This document shows, one piece after another, positions 44,974-52,816 of a stretch of 64,000 nt of DNA; position 1 is the first letter of the stretch, and the number at the start of each line of letters is the position of its first letter. The DNA comes from Halopseudomonas litoralis (GTDB lineage: Bacteria; Pseudomonadota; Gammaproteobacteria; Pseudomonadales; Pseudomonadaceae), in assembly GCF_900105005.1 (NCBI RefSeq), contig NZ_LT629748.1, forward strand, positions 1,426,001 through 1,490,000, given 5' to 3'. Below the pieces are notes generated by a model. That model was not told the DNA's origin. It did no database searches and was given only the letters and a program-made list of their open reading frames with translations. Position numbers and translations under genes: made by a program.

Positions 44974-45386
44974 AGCGAAATGCTGTACAGAGCGGCTTCA
45001 CTTTGCTCGAGCTGTTAGTCGTTATCGTGATAATCGGGCTGCTGGCTGGCATCGTCGCGCCCAACCTGTTCCGACAGCTTGGTAGTTCCGAGATAACCAC
45101 TGCCCGCGCGCAGATGGATGCGTTGGTCAAGGCGCTCGACCAGTACCGCCTGGAACTCGGTCATTACCCTTCTACCCACCAGGGACTTGACGCGCTGGTG
45201 CGCCCGCCTGCAGGCGAGAGCCGTTGGCGTGGCCCCTACCTGCGCAAGGAGGTGCCACTCGACCCCTGGGGTACGCCCTATGTATTTCAATCTCCAGGGC
45301 CGGATGGCCAGGATTTTCTGCTTATTTCTCTCGGCAAGGACCGTATGCCGGGTGGAGATGGCGATAATGCGGATATTCAATGGTGA
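44970..45386 (+). CDS. gspG: GspG-like major pseudopilin (cargo secretion operon)
   Basis: A protein of 138 residues from the ATG at 44970, which overlaps the upstream stop. The leader is cut before 'FTLLELLVVIVIIGLLAGIVAPNLF'. 'YRLELGHYPSTHQGLDALV', 'YLRKEVPLDPWGTPYVFQ' and 'DFLLISLGKDRMPGGDGDNADIQW' are the full GspG signature with its calcium loop. It is the best candidate for the main pseudopilus subunit of this system and is clearly different from the chromosomal GspG at 6930. Confidence 0.92.
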   Translation: MKRNAVQSGFTLLELLVVIVIIGLLAGIVAPNLFRQLGSSEITTARAQMDALVKALDQYRLELGHYPSTHQGLDALVRPPAGESRWRGPYLRKEVPLDPWGTPYVFQSPGPDGQDFLLISLGKDRMPGGDGDNADIQW

Positions 45387-45390
45387 ATCC

Positions 45391-46587
45391 ATGGCACGTT
45401 ACAGGGTAGATAAGCTATTGCCCGGTGGCCAAGTCACCCGGGAGCTGCTGGAGGCGGAAAGCGAGCAGGCATTGCTGCGCAGGGCGGAGGAGGAAGGGTG
45501 GAACGCGATCCACATACACCCAATGGGAGAAAGATTCAGCCTATCGTTCGGTAGCTTCGGTAAGCCTTCGCTGATGCTGCTCAGCCATGAATTGAAAACC
45601 CTATTGGAAGCCGGCTTATCGCTCATGGAAGTCCTGACAGCGCTGGCCGAGCGCGAGAGTCATCCTGCCCAGAGAGCCGTTCTGGAAGAGTTGCAGCATC
45701 GAGTCAGGCAGGGCGAAAGCCTATCTGATGCTATGTCTCACCAACCCGACAGTTTTCCACCGCTGTTTGTCGCCACCATTCGCTCTGGAGAGCGTACAGG
45801 CGACTTGCCACGTGTCATTGGACGCTACCTGGATTACAGCGGGCAACTGGACGAACTCAAGCGCAAGCTATTGAGCGCTATCACCTATCCGATACTGCTA
45901 TTGGTGGCTGGCACGGCGGTCGTGCTGTTCTTGCTTGTTTACCTAGTGCCTCGTTTCAGTGTCATCTATGAGCAGGTTGGTACCGACTTGTCCCTGCCAG
46001 CCCGGACGCTGTTGCAGTGGGGCGTATGGGCCAAGGACAACCCGTTTTTGCTTGCAGCCGGTCTACTGGCTATTCCTATCCTGACCATTGCGGCATGGCG
46101 CAACGTGGCGGTACGCGCCCGCATCACGCAGTCGCTGATAAGTAGTCGGTGGGTAGGCAGGCATTGGCAAAGCTTCAATGTAAGCCGTTACTGCCGATCG
46201 CTGTCTCTACTTGCAGGAGGCGGCATTCCCCTGCCTGAGGCCATGCGCCTGGCAGGAGGTTTATTGCCCGCTTTGCTGCAGGAGCGTTTGCACCTGGCAA
46301 TAGAACGCATTCAGCACGGTCAGCGGCTTAGCGATGCACTGTCAGGCAGCCAACTAATGACGCCTATCGCCCTGCGTCTACTAAGGGCTGGAGAACGCAG
46401 TAGCGATGTGCCGAGTATGTTGGAGCAGGCGGCTGACTTTCATGATCGCGAGCTGGCCCATTTGTTTGAGCGGTTGAGTAAGCTGATCGAGCCGCTGCTG
46501 ATGCTGTTTATCGGCCTATTGATTGGTGGCATTGTAGTGATGATGTACCTACCGATCTTTGAACTGGCAGGGAGCCTGCGCCCATGA
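45391..46587 (+). CDS. gspF: GspF-like assembly platform protein (cargo secretion operon)
   Basis: A protein of 398 residues from the ATG at 45391, five bases after the GspG-like stop. Two T2SSF domains are seen ('ELKTLLEAGLSLMEVLTALAE', 'FVATIRSGERTGDLPRVIGRYL', then 'YCRSLSLLAGGGIPLPEAMRLAG', 'LLRAGERSSDVPSMLEQAADF'). Membrane helices lie near residues 170-192, 215-233 and 370-390. It anchors the assembly platform in the inner membrane. Its stop overlaps the gspE-like start. Confidence 0.93.
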   Translation: MARYRVDKLLPGGQVTRELLEAESEQALLRRAEEEGWNAIHIHPMGERFSLSFGSFGKPSLMLLSHELKTLLEAGLSLMEVLTALAERESHPAQRAVLEELQHRVRQGESLSDAMSHQPDSFPPLFVATIRSGERTGDLPRVIGRYLDYSGQLDELKRKLLSAITYPILLLVAGTAVVLFLLVYLVPRFSVIYEQVGTDLSLPARTLLQWGVWAKDNPFLLAAGLLAIPILTIAAWRNVAVRARITQSLISSRWVGRHWQSFNVSRYCRSLSLLAGGGIPLPEAMRLAGGLLPALLQERLHLAIERIQHGQRLSDALSGSQLMTPIALRLLRAGERSSDVPSMLEQAADFHDRELAHLFERLSKLIEPLLMLFIGLLIGGIVVMMYLPIFELAGSLRP

Positions 46588-48245
46588 CCTCATTGTCCCA
46601 GCTGGTTGATGAGGCCATGCAAGGTGTGCCGGTAGTACCGGGCGTGTCGCCCGTGGCCCAGTTGATCAAACAGACCGATCTGCCTGAAGAGCAATTACTG
46701 GAAGAGGTTGGCCGACGCGCGGGGTTTCGTGTGCTTTATCCTGCCCAGATGGATGATTGCACCCCCGCATTCGATGCCATACCGCTACAGGACTGTTTGG
46801 GAAAAGAGTTGTTGCCTTTGTACGATGATCATGACCGGTTGCTCATCGTGCTTTGCGATCCTTATCGCCCGTTCCTGCACGAATGGCTGACAGAGTCGCT
46901 TGGACCACGTGCTTTTGAAATTGCCTTGAGTACGAGAGCAAACATCCAGACTTTCATGGCCAGCTGGGGCGAAAGCCATCGGTTGTCCCAGGATGTCACG
47001 AGTGCCTCCCTCGATACTGGGCGGTTGCCCGCGCTGACACTCACCGTTGCCTCGCTGAAGGAAGAGCATCCAGCGGTGCGCGGTCTGAACGCTATTTTGC
47101 TCGATGCAATGAATAGCCGGGCCAGTGATGTCCATCTTGAAAATACCCAATCGGGATTACTGGTTCGACTGCGTCTGGACGGTGTGCTGGTGATGGTCAA
47201 CACCTTTACAGGGCGAGAGCTGGCGGAGCAGATTGTCTCGCGTATCAAGGTGCTGGCTGAATTGGACATTTCTGAACAGCGCATCCCCCAGGATGGCCGC
47301 TGTCGAGCGATCATCAATGAGCGCGATGTGGATATCCGCGTATCCATCATGCCTGGTCTATTCGGTGAAGATGCCGTGCTGCGCTTGCTCGACCGCAGTC
47401 ACCTGACAGGTGAGGATGCGGAGTTATCCCTTGAACGGCTTGGCTTTGATGACGAGTCGCGTCTGATGTTGCGCAAGATCGCTCGCCAACCCTATGGCAT
47501 GTTGTTGGTTACTGGACCGACTGGCTCGGGCAAGACCACTACGTTGTATTCGCTGATAGGCGAAGTGCGTACCAGCGAAGAAAAGATCATCACCATCGAA
47601 GACCCGGTGGAATACCAGCTGGAAGGGGTTTTGCAGATTCCTGTCAATGAAGCCAAGGGGCTAACCTTCGCCCGTGGTCTGCGCTCTATACTTCGTCATG
47701 ACCCTGACGCCATCATGGTCGGAGAAATACGCGACCCAGAAACCGCTACCATCTCCATTCAAGCGGCGCTGACTGGCCATACTGTCTTCACCAGCGTGCA
47801 TGCCAACAGTATTCTCGATGTCATCCAGCGGTTCCGCCATATGGGTATAGATGCCTACGCCATGACTTCCGCTCTGAACGGTGTCGTGGCTCAACGGCTG
47901 CTGCGCCGCATTTGTACGCACTGTGCCACAGCTTGGCATCCTGATGCGGCCTCCCTCAAGGAGCTGGGGCTGATCGACGAGGTCGACGTAAGCACGGATT
48001 ACCGTCAGGCCAAAGGCTGCAGTCAATGTCGTGGAACGGGATATCGGGGGCGCATGGCGATTGCCGAGTTTATGATCCTTGATGATGAAATAAGAGAGTT
48101 GATAGTGTCCCAGGCCCCTATATCGCGACTCAAGGAGAAGGTACGTCAGCGTGGAACTCGATTCCTTAGGGAAACGGCGTTGGAGTGTGCAGCCCGAGGA
48201 CTGACGACACTTCAGGAGGTGGCCCGTGTTACCTTCGCGGAATAA
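46584..48245 (+). CDS. gspE: GspE/PilB-like secretion ATPase (cargo secretion operon)
   Basis: A protein of 553 residues. An MshEN/N-terminal domain covers about residues 1-130 ('VSPVAQLIKQTDLPEEQLLEEVG'). The ATPase core has 'SRASDVHLENTQSGLLVRLRLDG', 'EQRIPQDGR', Walker [16 protein letters not shown] (near residue 312), 'RHDPDAIMVGEIRDPETA', 'LTGHTVFTSVHANS' and a four-Cys zinc site ('CTHC', 'GCSQCRGTGYRGR'). It should power pseudopilus assembly. It overlaps both neighbours. Confidence 0.94.
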   Translation: MTSLSQLVDEAMQGVPVVPGVSPVAQLIKQTDLPEEQLLEEVGRRAGFRVLYPAQMDDCTPAFDAIPLQDCLGKELLPLYDDHDRLLIVLCDPYRPFLHEWLTESLGPRAFEIALSTRANIQTFMASWGESHRLSQDVTSASLDTGRLPALTLTVASLKEEHPAVRGLNAILLDAMNSRASDVHLENTQSGLLVRLRLDGVLVMVNTFTGRELAEQIVSRIKVLAELDISEQRIPQDGRCRAIINERDVDIRVSIMPGLFGEDAVLRLLDRSHLTGEDAELSLERLGFDDESRLMLRKIARQPYGMLLVTGPTGSGKTTTLYSLIGEVRTSEEKIITIEDPVEYQLEGVLQIPVNEAKGLTFARGLRSILRHDPDAIMVGEIRDPETATISIQAALTGHTVFTSVHANSILDVIQRFRHMGIDAYAMTSALNGVVAQRLLRRICTHCATAWHPDAASLKELGLIDEVDVSTDYRQAKGCSQCRGTGYRGRMAIAEFMILDDEIRELIVSQAPISRLKEKVRQRGTRFLRETALECAARGLTTLQEVARVTFAE

Positions 48246-48963
48246 AGCAGAGGCTCTGCGAGTCTATCTGTCAGCCACGCAGCTCTGCCCGGCGCTAGCC
48301 AGTAGCTTGCCTGTAGTAGGACTGGAGGGTGGGGCGTCAGCCGAGCAGTGTGCCCGCTGGTTGCAGCAAACTGCCGCACAACTATCAGGCAAGCCATTGC
48401 AGGTGCAGCTGTGCGGGGCATTGACCACTATCTTCTGTATGCCTTTTTCTGCGGCCATGGATACGCCAGCGGCGGTCCAACGCATGGCGGGTGGATATGC
48501 TCGGCATGCGCTGGGTGATGTCGCACCGAGCGATTACGTGGTGATTGAGCCGCTGAGTTATGGTCAACCTGCGCTGATTCTGGGGTTGGATCCATCATTA
48601 GCAAATCTGGCGTCCAACCAACGGCTGCAGCGAATGGAGCCATACGCCATAGCGGCATGGAATCGTTACTGTAATGCACTTACAGAGCACTGCTGGCTCG
48701 CCGTCGTGGAACCGGCGACCATCACCTTGCTGTATAAGCACGGCGTCTGTATTCATGATGTATTCATTCGCCGTCTGGCTCCAGCTTCGAATAGTGTCGC
48801 GGCGATCCAGGCTCTGATTCGCCAACAATTTCACCGACCGGCGGATGCTGCTTATCTGATTGATGAGTTCGGGCTGATTCCGGTAGGTGAACCACTGGGC
48901 TCGTTGGAGCGTCTCAGCCCAACTCAGCCGGTCTTTTCATTCGTAGCGAATAAGCCGTCATGA
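48226..48963 (+). CDS. Cytoplasmic protein in the PilM/GspL position, unrecognised
   Basis: A protein of 245 residues from a GTG at 48226 with a strong AGGAGG site, overlapping the ATPase gene. There is no signal or membrane helix. Segments such as 'VVIEPLSYGQPALILGLD', 'CWLAVVEPATITLLYKHG' and 'ADAAYLIDEFGL' suggest a mixed alpha/beta fold. I do not recognise a family by sequence. Because PilN-, PilO- and PilP-like genes follow directly, it probably does the job of PilM or the cytoplasmic half of GspL, docking the ATPase. Confidence 0.5.
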   Translation: MLPSRNKAEALRVYLSATQLCPALASSLPVVGLEGGASAEQCARWLQQTAAQLSGKPLQVQLCGALTTIFCMPFSAAMDTPAAVQRMAGGYARHALGDVAPSDYVVIEPLSYGQPALILGLDPSLANLASNQRLQRMEPYAIAAWNRYCNALTEHCWLAVVEPATITLLYKHGVCIHDVFIRRLAPASNSVAAIQALIRQQFHRPADAAYLIDEFGLIPVGEPLGSLERLSPTQPVFSFVANKPS

Positions 48964-49496
48964 TGTGCCCACAGCAATACCGCGCCCACTTCCTTAATAC
49001 CAGGTATGTTCCGCCTGGTATCTGGATTGCGCTTGCAATCTTTGTGGGTATGGCTGTCGTACAGACTACTTGGCTGTGGCACCGTAGCCAGCAGGTCGGT
49101 GCTCTGCAGGTGCAATTGCAGAGTCTTGAGTTGCTACCCAGTCAAGGGTCACGCCATGCGCAACCTGACCCGATCATGCAACAATCCTATCGGGAACTTC
49201 TGGATATCTCGACGCAGCTTACGCTTCCTGTGCATATCTGGATGGCTTGTCTGCAGCCGCCCGCCCAGGTACCCGTGCGCATCACCAGTTTTGACTGGAA
49301 TGCCGCCACTGACGTCATCGACATGCGTATGAACGTCTATCATCGCACTGAGTTTGCCGATTATCTCCAAGCTCTTGCTGAACAAAAATATCCTTGCTCG
49401 GCCAGTCTGCGACAGGAAGAGCGTACCCAAGAGGGCGGTTATCAGCTCAGCTTGAGATTGTACTCCCTGCACAAGGAAGCTGCCGGTGAAAGATAA
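48960..49496 (+). CDS. PilN-like inner-membrane protein
   Basis: A protein of 178 residues with a short cytoplasmic start, one membrane helix (about 20-38, 'IWIALAIFVGMAVVQTTWLW'), then a coiled segment and a small periplasmic domain ('VPVRITSFDWNAATDVIDMRM', 'EFADYLQALAEQ'), the usual layout of PilN/GspL-C. The first bases overlap the upstream stop and the end overlaps the PilO-like gene. Confidence 0.6.
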   Translation: MMCPQQYRAHFLNTRYVPPGIWIALAIFVGMAVVQTTWLWHRSQQVGALQVQLQSLELLPSQGSRHAQPDPIMQQSYRELLDISTQLTLPVHIWMACLQPPAQVPVRITSFDWNAATDVIDMRMNVYHRTEFADYLQALAEQKYPCSASLRQEERTQEGGYQLSLRLYSLHKEAAGER

Positions 49497-50040
49497 CCTG
49501 ATCTCCAGTCTGCATCGTTGGCGTTGGACCTTTGCTTATCGGTTTGCTTCTCTGAGTAAACTGGCAAAGACGATACTATTTATCATCCTGACGGGTCAGG
49601 TTTTGCTGCTTGCGGGATTAGTCAGCCTTGAACGTCATGTTGTAGAGCTGCGACAGATGGTGGAGCTGAGCCAGGTGGCAGCCGACAACCCGGTTGCCAA
49701 TACTGAGGTGGATTACAGAGATATACTCAATCGGTTTAATACTTTTTTGCCTGAGGCCGGAGCGCTTACTCACATCACCACGTCGTTGCACGCTGTTGCC
49801 AACGAGGCCGGGGTTACGCTTAATACATTGGGCAGCCAAATGATTGTCGGCCAACCCGCCAGCATTGTTCAACGTCAGGCTTTGCGGTTGCAACTGGCGG
49901 GTGAGCACGGCAGCGTTGAGCGCTTTATTCTCTTGGCCTTACTCGAGAATGACGCATTGTTGCTCCGACGTTGGGCCTATCAGACCGGTACAGCTGCTGC
50001 TACCAGTACCATCGACTTTGAACTGGTAGTCAAGCCATGA
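49486..50040 (+). CDS. PilO/GspM-like inner-membrane protein
   Basis: A protein of 184 residues with a basic N-terminus, one membrane helix (about 27-47, 'TILFIILTGQVLLLAGLVSL'), a coiled segment and a periplasmic part with 'TTSLHAVANEAGVTLNTL' and 'RLQLAGEHGSVERFILLALLEN', the PilO ferredoxin-like pattern. It is the expected partner of the PilN-like protein and overlaps the next gene by four bases. Confidence 0.62.
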   Translation: MKDNLISSLHRWRWTFAYRFASLSKLAKTILFIILTGQVLLLAGLVSLERHVVELRQMVELSQVAADNPVANTEVDYRDILNRFNTFLPEAGALTHITTSLHAVANEAGVTLNTLGSQMIVGQPASIVQRQALRLQLAGEHGSVERFILLALLENDALLLRRWAYQTGTAAATSTIDFELVVKP

Positions 50041-50540
50041 TTTCTCGCAAGCTGATAGCGTTGCTGATTACCAGTGCGGCACTGGCTTGGCTCACCAGCC
50101 GGCCAGAACCTGCGTCGATACCTGCAGTGACGCTACCTACTAAGCAGCACCCCGGCCAGGCATCACCGCCGCTACAGGCTCAGCCGGTTCCCGAGCGGGA
50201 ACCATGGCGGCGTGCTATCGAGCTGCCTGCAGTAGAATTTGTACCGGAGCCTGAACCCGAACCTGTCTTCGAACCGGTGCCGATGCCTATCATGGTTTCA
50301 CCGCCACCACCCCCTCCACCGCCTAGCGCACCGCCATTGCCGGTCCAGTATCTAGGACAACTGCAGCATGCTGGTAAGGTGATGCTGTATATCCGCTATC
50401 AAGACCGTGCCCAGAGCATTGCCGCAGGAGAGCAATTGGATAACCTGTATCGCTTGGATCGGATCGCTCAAGATTACGCTGTGTTCCGCTACCTGCCCAT
50501 GGATGTTCAACAGGAATTGCACTGGAATGCCGAGCCTTAG
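50037..50540 (+). CDS. PilP/GspC-like periplasmic linker protein
   Basis: A protein of 167 residues with an N-terminal membrane helix (about 4-19), a long proline-rich stalk with 'EPEPEPVFEPVP' and an eight-Pro run (about 25-100), and a small C-terminal domain 'VQYLGQLQHAGKVMLYIRYQDRAQSI', 'YAVFRYLPMDVQQEL', which resembles the HR domain of GspC/PilP ('GvI...g....A.I'). It would join the inner-membrane platform to the secretin. Confidence 0.62.
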   Translation: MISRKLIALLITSAALAWLTSRPEPASIPAVTLPTKQHPGQASPPLQAQPVPEREPWRRAIELPAVEFVPEPEPEPVFEPVPMPIMVSPPPPPPPPSAPPLPVQYLGQLQHAGKVMLYIRYQDRAQSIAAGEQLDNLYRLDRIAQDYAVFRYLPMDVQQELHWNAEP

Positions 50541-50976
50541 GTTTATGCATGCCCGTGGCTTTACCTACATCGAAATGCTCGCCTCGCTGGCGATTATCAG
50601 TTTGATCGCCAGTATCAGTTTCCCGCTCTGGACTCTCCAGCAAGAGCGGGAGAAAGAGCAAGATCTACGTCTGGCTCTGCGTGAAATCCGAACCGCTATT
50701 GACACCTACAAGCACGCTTATGATGAGCATCGCATTGAGCAACGTGAGGGCTCATACGGCTATCCCAAGAGTTTGGGAGAGCTTGTGGAAGGTGTGGTAG
50801 ATGTATCTACTCCGGATAGGCGAAAATTATATTTTTTGCGCAGAATCCCCTTGAATCCGTATATGGCCGCAGATGTGCCGCGGGACGAGCACTGGATACC
50901 ATTGGGCTATCGAGAGCAGGGCAAAGAGCAGCGGGGCAGGGATGAGCTGTTTGATATAAAGGCTGTAGTCCCGTAG
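50527..50976 (+). CDS. Pseudopilin (cargo secretion operon, last gene)
   Basis: A protein of 149 residues from the ATG at 50527, overlapping the previous gene. The leader 'MPSLRFMHARG' is cut before 'FTYIEMLASLAIISLIASISFPLW', with Glu5 present. The body 'LALREIRTAIDTYKHAYDEHRI', 'YGYPKSLGELVEGV', 'YFLRRIPLNPYMA' and 'DELFDIKAVVP' is close in style to the first pseudopilin. Its stop abuts the Rhs remnant on the opposite strand, so the operon ends here. Confidence 0.85.
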   Translation: MPSLRFMHARGFTYIEMLASLAIISLIASISFPLWTLQQEREKEQDLRLALREIRTAIDTYKHAYDEHRIEQREGSYGYPKSLGELVEGVVDVSTPDRRKLYFLRRIPLNPYMAADVPRDEHWIPLGYREQGKEQRGRDELFDIKAVVP

Positions 50977-50984
50977 TTAACTCA

Positions 50985-51400
50985 TCTGGGTATTCCCTCA
51001 CTGTGCTCAGGCATTCCAGCCCGTCGATATGCGGATCGGCGCTGATAAACCGCGCAATGATCGGATCGTAGAGCCTTCCGTTCATGTTCACCAAGGCCAT
51101 GTCGTCGAGCATTTTCTGCCCGGTAAAGCCATGGTGGGGTGCTCAGGCTTGGCAGGATGCCCAAGCCCTGGTTATCGAATGCTTGGTCATCGCTGCCATC
51201 CAGGCCTGAGAAGTGGCAAAACTGGAGCCCATGATGGATTGGAAGCAGTATGTGGCCGCGCCAATGGCCCCATGGCTCTGGTGACTTGGCCTACGGGCTT
51301 CATCACCGCTGAACACGCTCTTGACCGCTTTCTTGACCTCGCCGCCGATTTTCTTCACCAGTTTCTCCAGGGAATACCCACTGGGATCGATGGCATTATA
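50985..51400 (-). pseudogene. Mosaic Rhs remnants
   Basis: Read on the - strand, 51400-51220 gives 'IDPSGYSLEKLVKKIGGEVKKAVKSVF' and, after a frame change, 'AVMKPVGQVTRAMGPLAR', the segment just after the Rhs core. Next, 51210-51003 gives 'LDGSDDQAFDNQGLGILPSLST' and, after another shift, 'MLDDMALVNMNGRLYDPIIARF' to 'ADPHIDGL', a segment from before the core end. The order is inverted relative to an intact Rhs gene, so two broken copies are joined. Confidence 0.8.
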
Positions 51401-51438
51401 TAGGGAGGTGATTTAGTCGTTGTGTCGCTGTTAAAGAA

Positions 51439-51867
51439 CTAGTCGATCCAACCCTCTCCCTGTAAGCTAATCGTATCAATACCGGGCTCGACTTTTTCTT
51501 CAGTGATGTGAAAATGAGCTTTTCCATCCAAGAATTCATGCACAGGACCTGAGAAAAGATCTCTAGCATTGTTTTCTCGCTGTTCGCAGTCTGAACCGTA
51601 CTGCAGATATACTTCAGACCCATTTTTCTGGAATGCCAAGCCAGATAACAATTCTCCTGAATGCTCAGCTTCTTGATAATCCAAAATCAAGTCCATCAAA
51701 GTATTCATTGTCTTTACCCTTTCGATTCCATCAACATCCCAAGATATTGCCACCTTGACAATGCAGTCAGAACGGCTGTAAAGCGCTATCTCCTCAGTGT
51801 CTGCGCAGCCGGAAATGGAAAGCATGACAGCTATTATTAAAATTTTTAACTTTGCAAATTCTTTCAT
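51439..51867 (-). CDS. Orphan lipoprotein, possible immunity protein
   Basis: A protein of 142 residues with a lipoprotein signal ('ILIIAVMLSISGC', Cys21). The mature part is acidic, mixed alpha/beta, with no known domain ('DCIVKVAISWDVDGIERVK', 'EVYLQYGSDCEQRENNARDLF'). The DNA is AT-rich like the other immunity genes. It lies just behind an Rhs remnant, in the place an immunity gene would hold if its toxin tip had been lost. An anchored periplasmic protein would protect against a periplasm-acting toxin. Confidence 0.55.
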   Translation of the reverse strand: MKEFAKLKILIIAVMLSISGCADTEEIALYSRSDCIVKVAISWDVDGIERVKTMNTLMDLILDYQEAEHSGELLSGLAFQKNGSEVYLQYGSDCEQRENNARDLFSGPVHEFLDGKAHFHITEEKVEPGIDTISLQGEGWID

Positions 51868-51973
51868 GGGCGTAAATTTACCTGAATGTAGCTTACTGCA
51901 GAGTTGTCATGCACTAAGTTCTGAACTGGAACCCATACTCTCCATCTATATGGATAGACTCCCCGCCAAAAAA

Positions 51974-52231
51974 TCAAGTGATGATATTGTTTGGTTGAGC
52001 AATATGGTTGGGGAGGTGCGGGATCAAGGCCCACCATAATTTTCCATCTGGGCCAATATTGTCATGCTCCACATGAAAATAGAAATTGTCTGCCGCACCA
52101 CCACAGCCCGAAAAAGACTCAATGAGTCTCAGAAACCCAATTTTCTTTATATCAATAAGGTAGAGGAGCTCGATATAGCCCTCAAGGACTCCGTCGGAAT
52201 GAGAGTTGACTCCTCTGGTCGCCGTATAGAA
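51974..52231 (-). pseudogene. Truncated gene of toxin/immunity type
   Basis: A - strand frame of 85 codons without a start codon, closed by a stop directly upstream. The peptide looks real ('GVLEGYIELLYLIDIKKIG', 'CGGAADNFYFHVEHDNIGPDG', 'WWALIPHLPNH'). AT-rich DNA and position between two immunity-like lipoprotein genes suggest a 5'-truncated immunity gene or toxin tip. No family assigned. Confidence 0.4.
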
Positions 52232-52246
52232 CTAAGGTTGTGAAGG

Positions 52247-52816
52247 TTAAGATTTATATATATACCATCCTTGCTTCTTGGATGGGGTGAAACCTCTATC
52301 TCCTAACTCTTCATTTGTCAATGCGCCGGGGAGGGAAAGAGTCCAACTTGTTATATAAACTATGCTTTCCAAATGACCAGAAACAGATAGCCCTGATGCG
52401 TGCATGACAAAAGATACTGTTGACAAGGGATTTTCCTTATAATCACCTCTTCTTCCACAAGAAACTGATAGTGCACCGACTTTTTCTAGCTTCTCTTTTA
52501 TCAATTTTATGGCTGCATCCAACTCTTTTGAAGAGTGCACGTTTTTATAGTAGCTGGTGGGCTCATCCTTTGAGGATACTCTATTTATTTCAGCGTTTTT
52601 TTCGCAAATACCCACAACGGACTGCAACTCGGGAAGCATGATATCTATGGTTTCCTCTAGATTTCTTGGAGGAACCTCTTTTATTTTTTCCTCATTCAAC
52701 GCCTCGTTGAAGATTTTCCAACTTTTCTTATTCTGGGGCTCCTCGCAGCCGGACATAGTCATCAAAGAAATTATGATGAATAAAAATAGCATTCGATTAA
52801 TAGTTTTTATCTGCAT
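52247..52816 (-). CDS. Putative lipoprotein immunity protein for Rhs-2
   Basis: A protein of 189 residues with a lipoprotein signal ('MLFLFIIISLMTMSGC', Cys24). The mature part has 'NLEETIDIMLPELQSVVGIC', 'SKELDAAIKLIKEKLEKVGALSVSCG' and a beta-rich end. Its ATG lies inside the Rhs-2 gene and overlaps its last 20 bases, the typical arrangement of a toxin tip and its immunity gene. Anchoring in the periplasm fits a toxin that acts there. The region is AT-rich. Confidence 0.65.
   Translation of the reverse strand: MQIKTINRMLFLFIIISLMTMSGCEEPQNKKSWKIFNEALNEEKIKEVPPRNLEETIDIMLPELQSVVGICEKNAEINRVSSKDEPTSYYKNVHSSKELDAAIKLIKEKLEKVGALSVSCGRRGDYKENPLSTVSFVMHASGLSVSGHLESIVYITSWTLSLPGALTNEELGDRGFTPSKKQGWYIYKS

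Noticed and set aside
52064..52243. + strand frame of 59 codons opposite the truncated toxin/immunity-type frame
   Set aside because: The - strand translation of the same DNA looks more protein-like and fits the orientation of the surrounding Rhs-linked genes.
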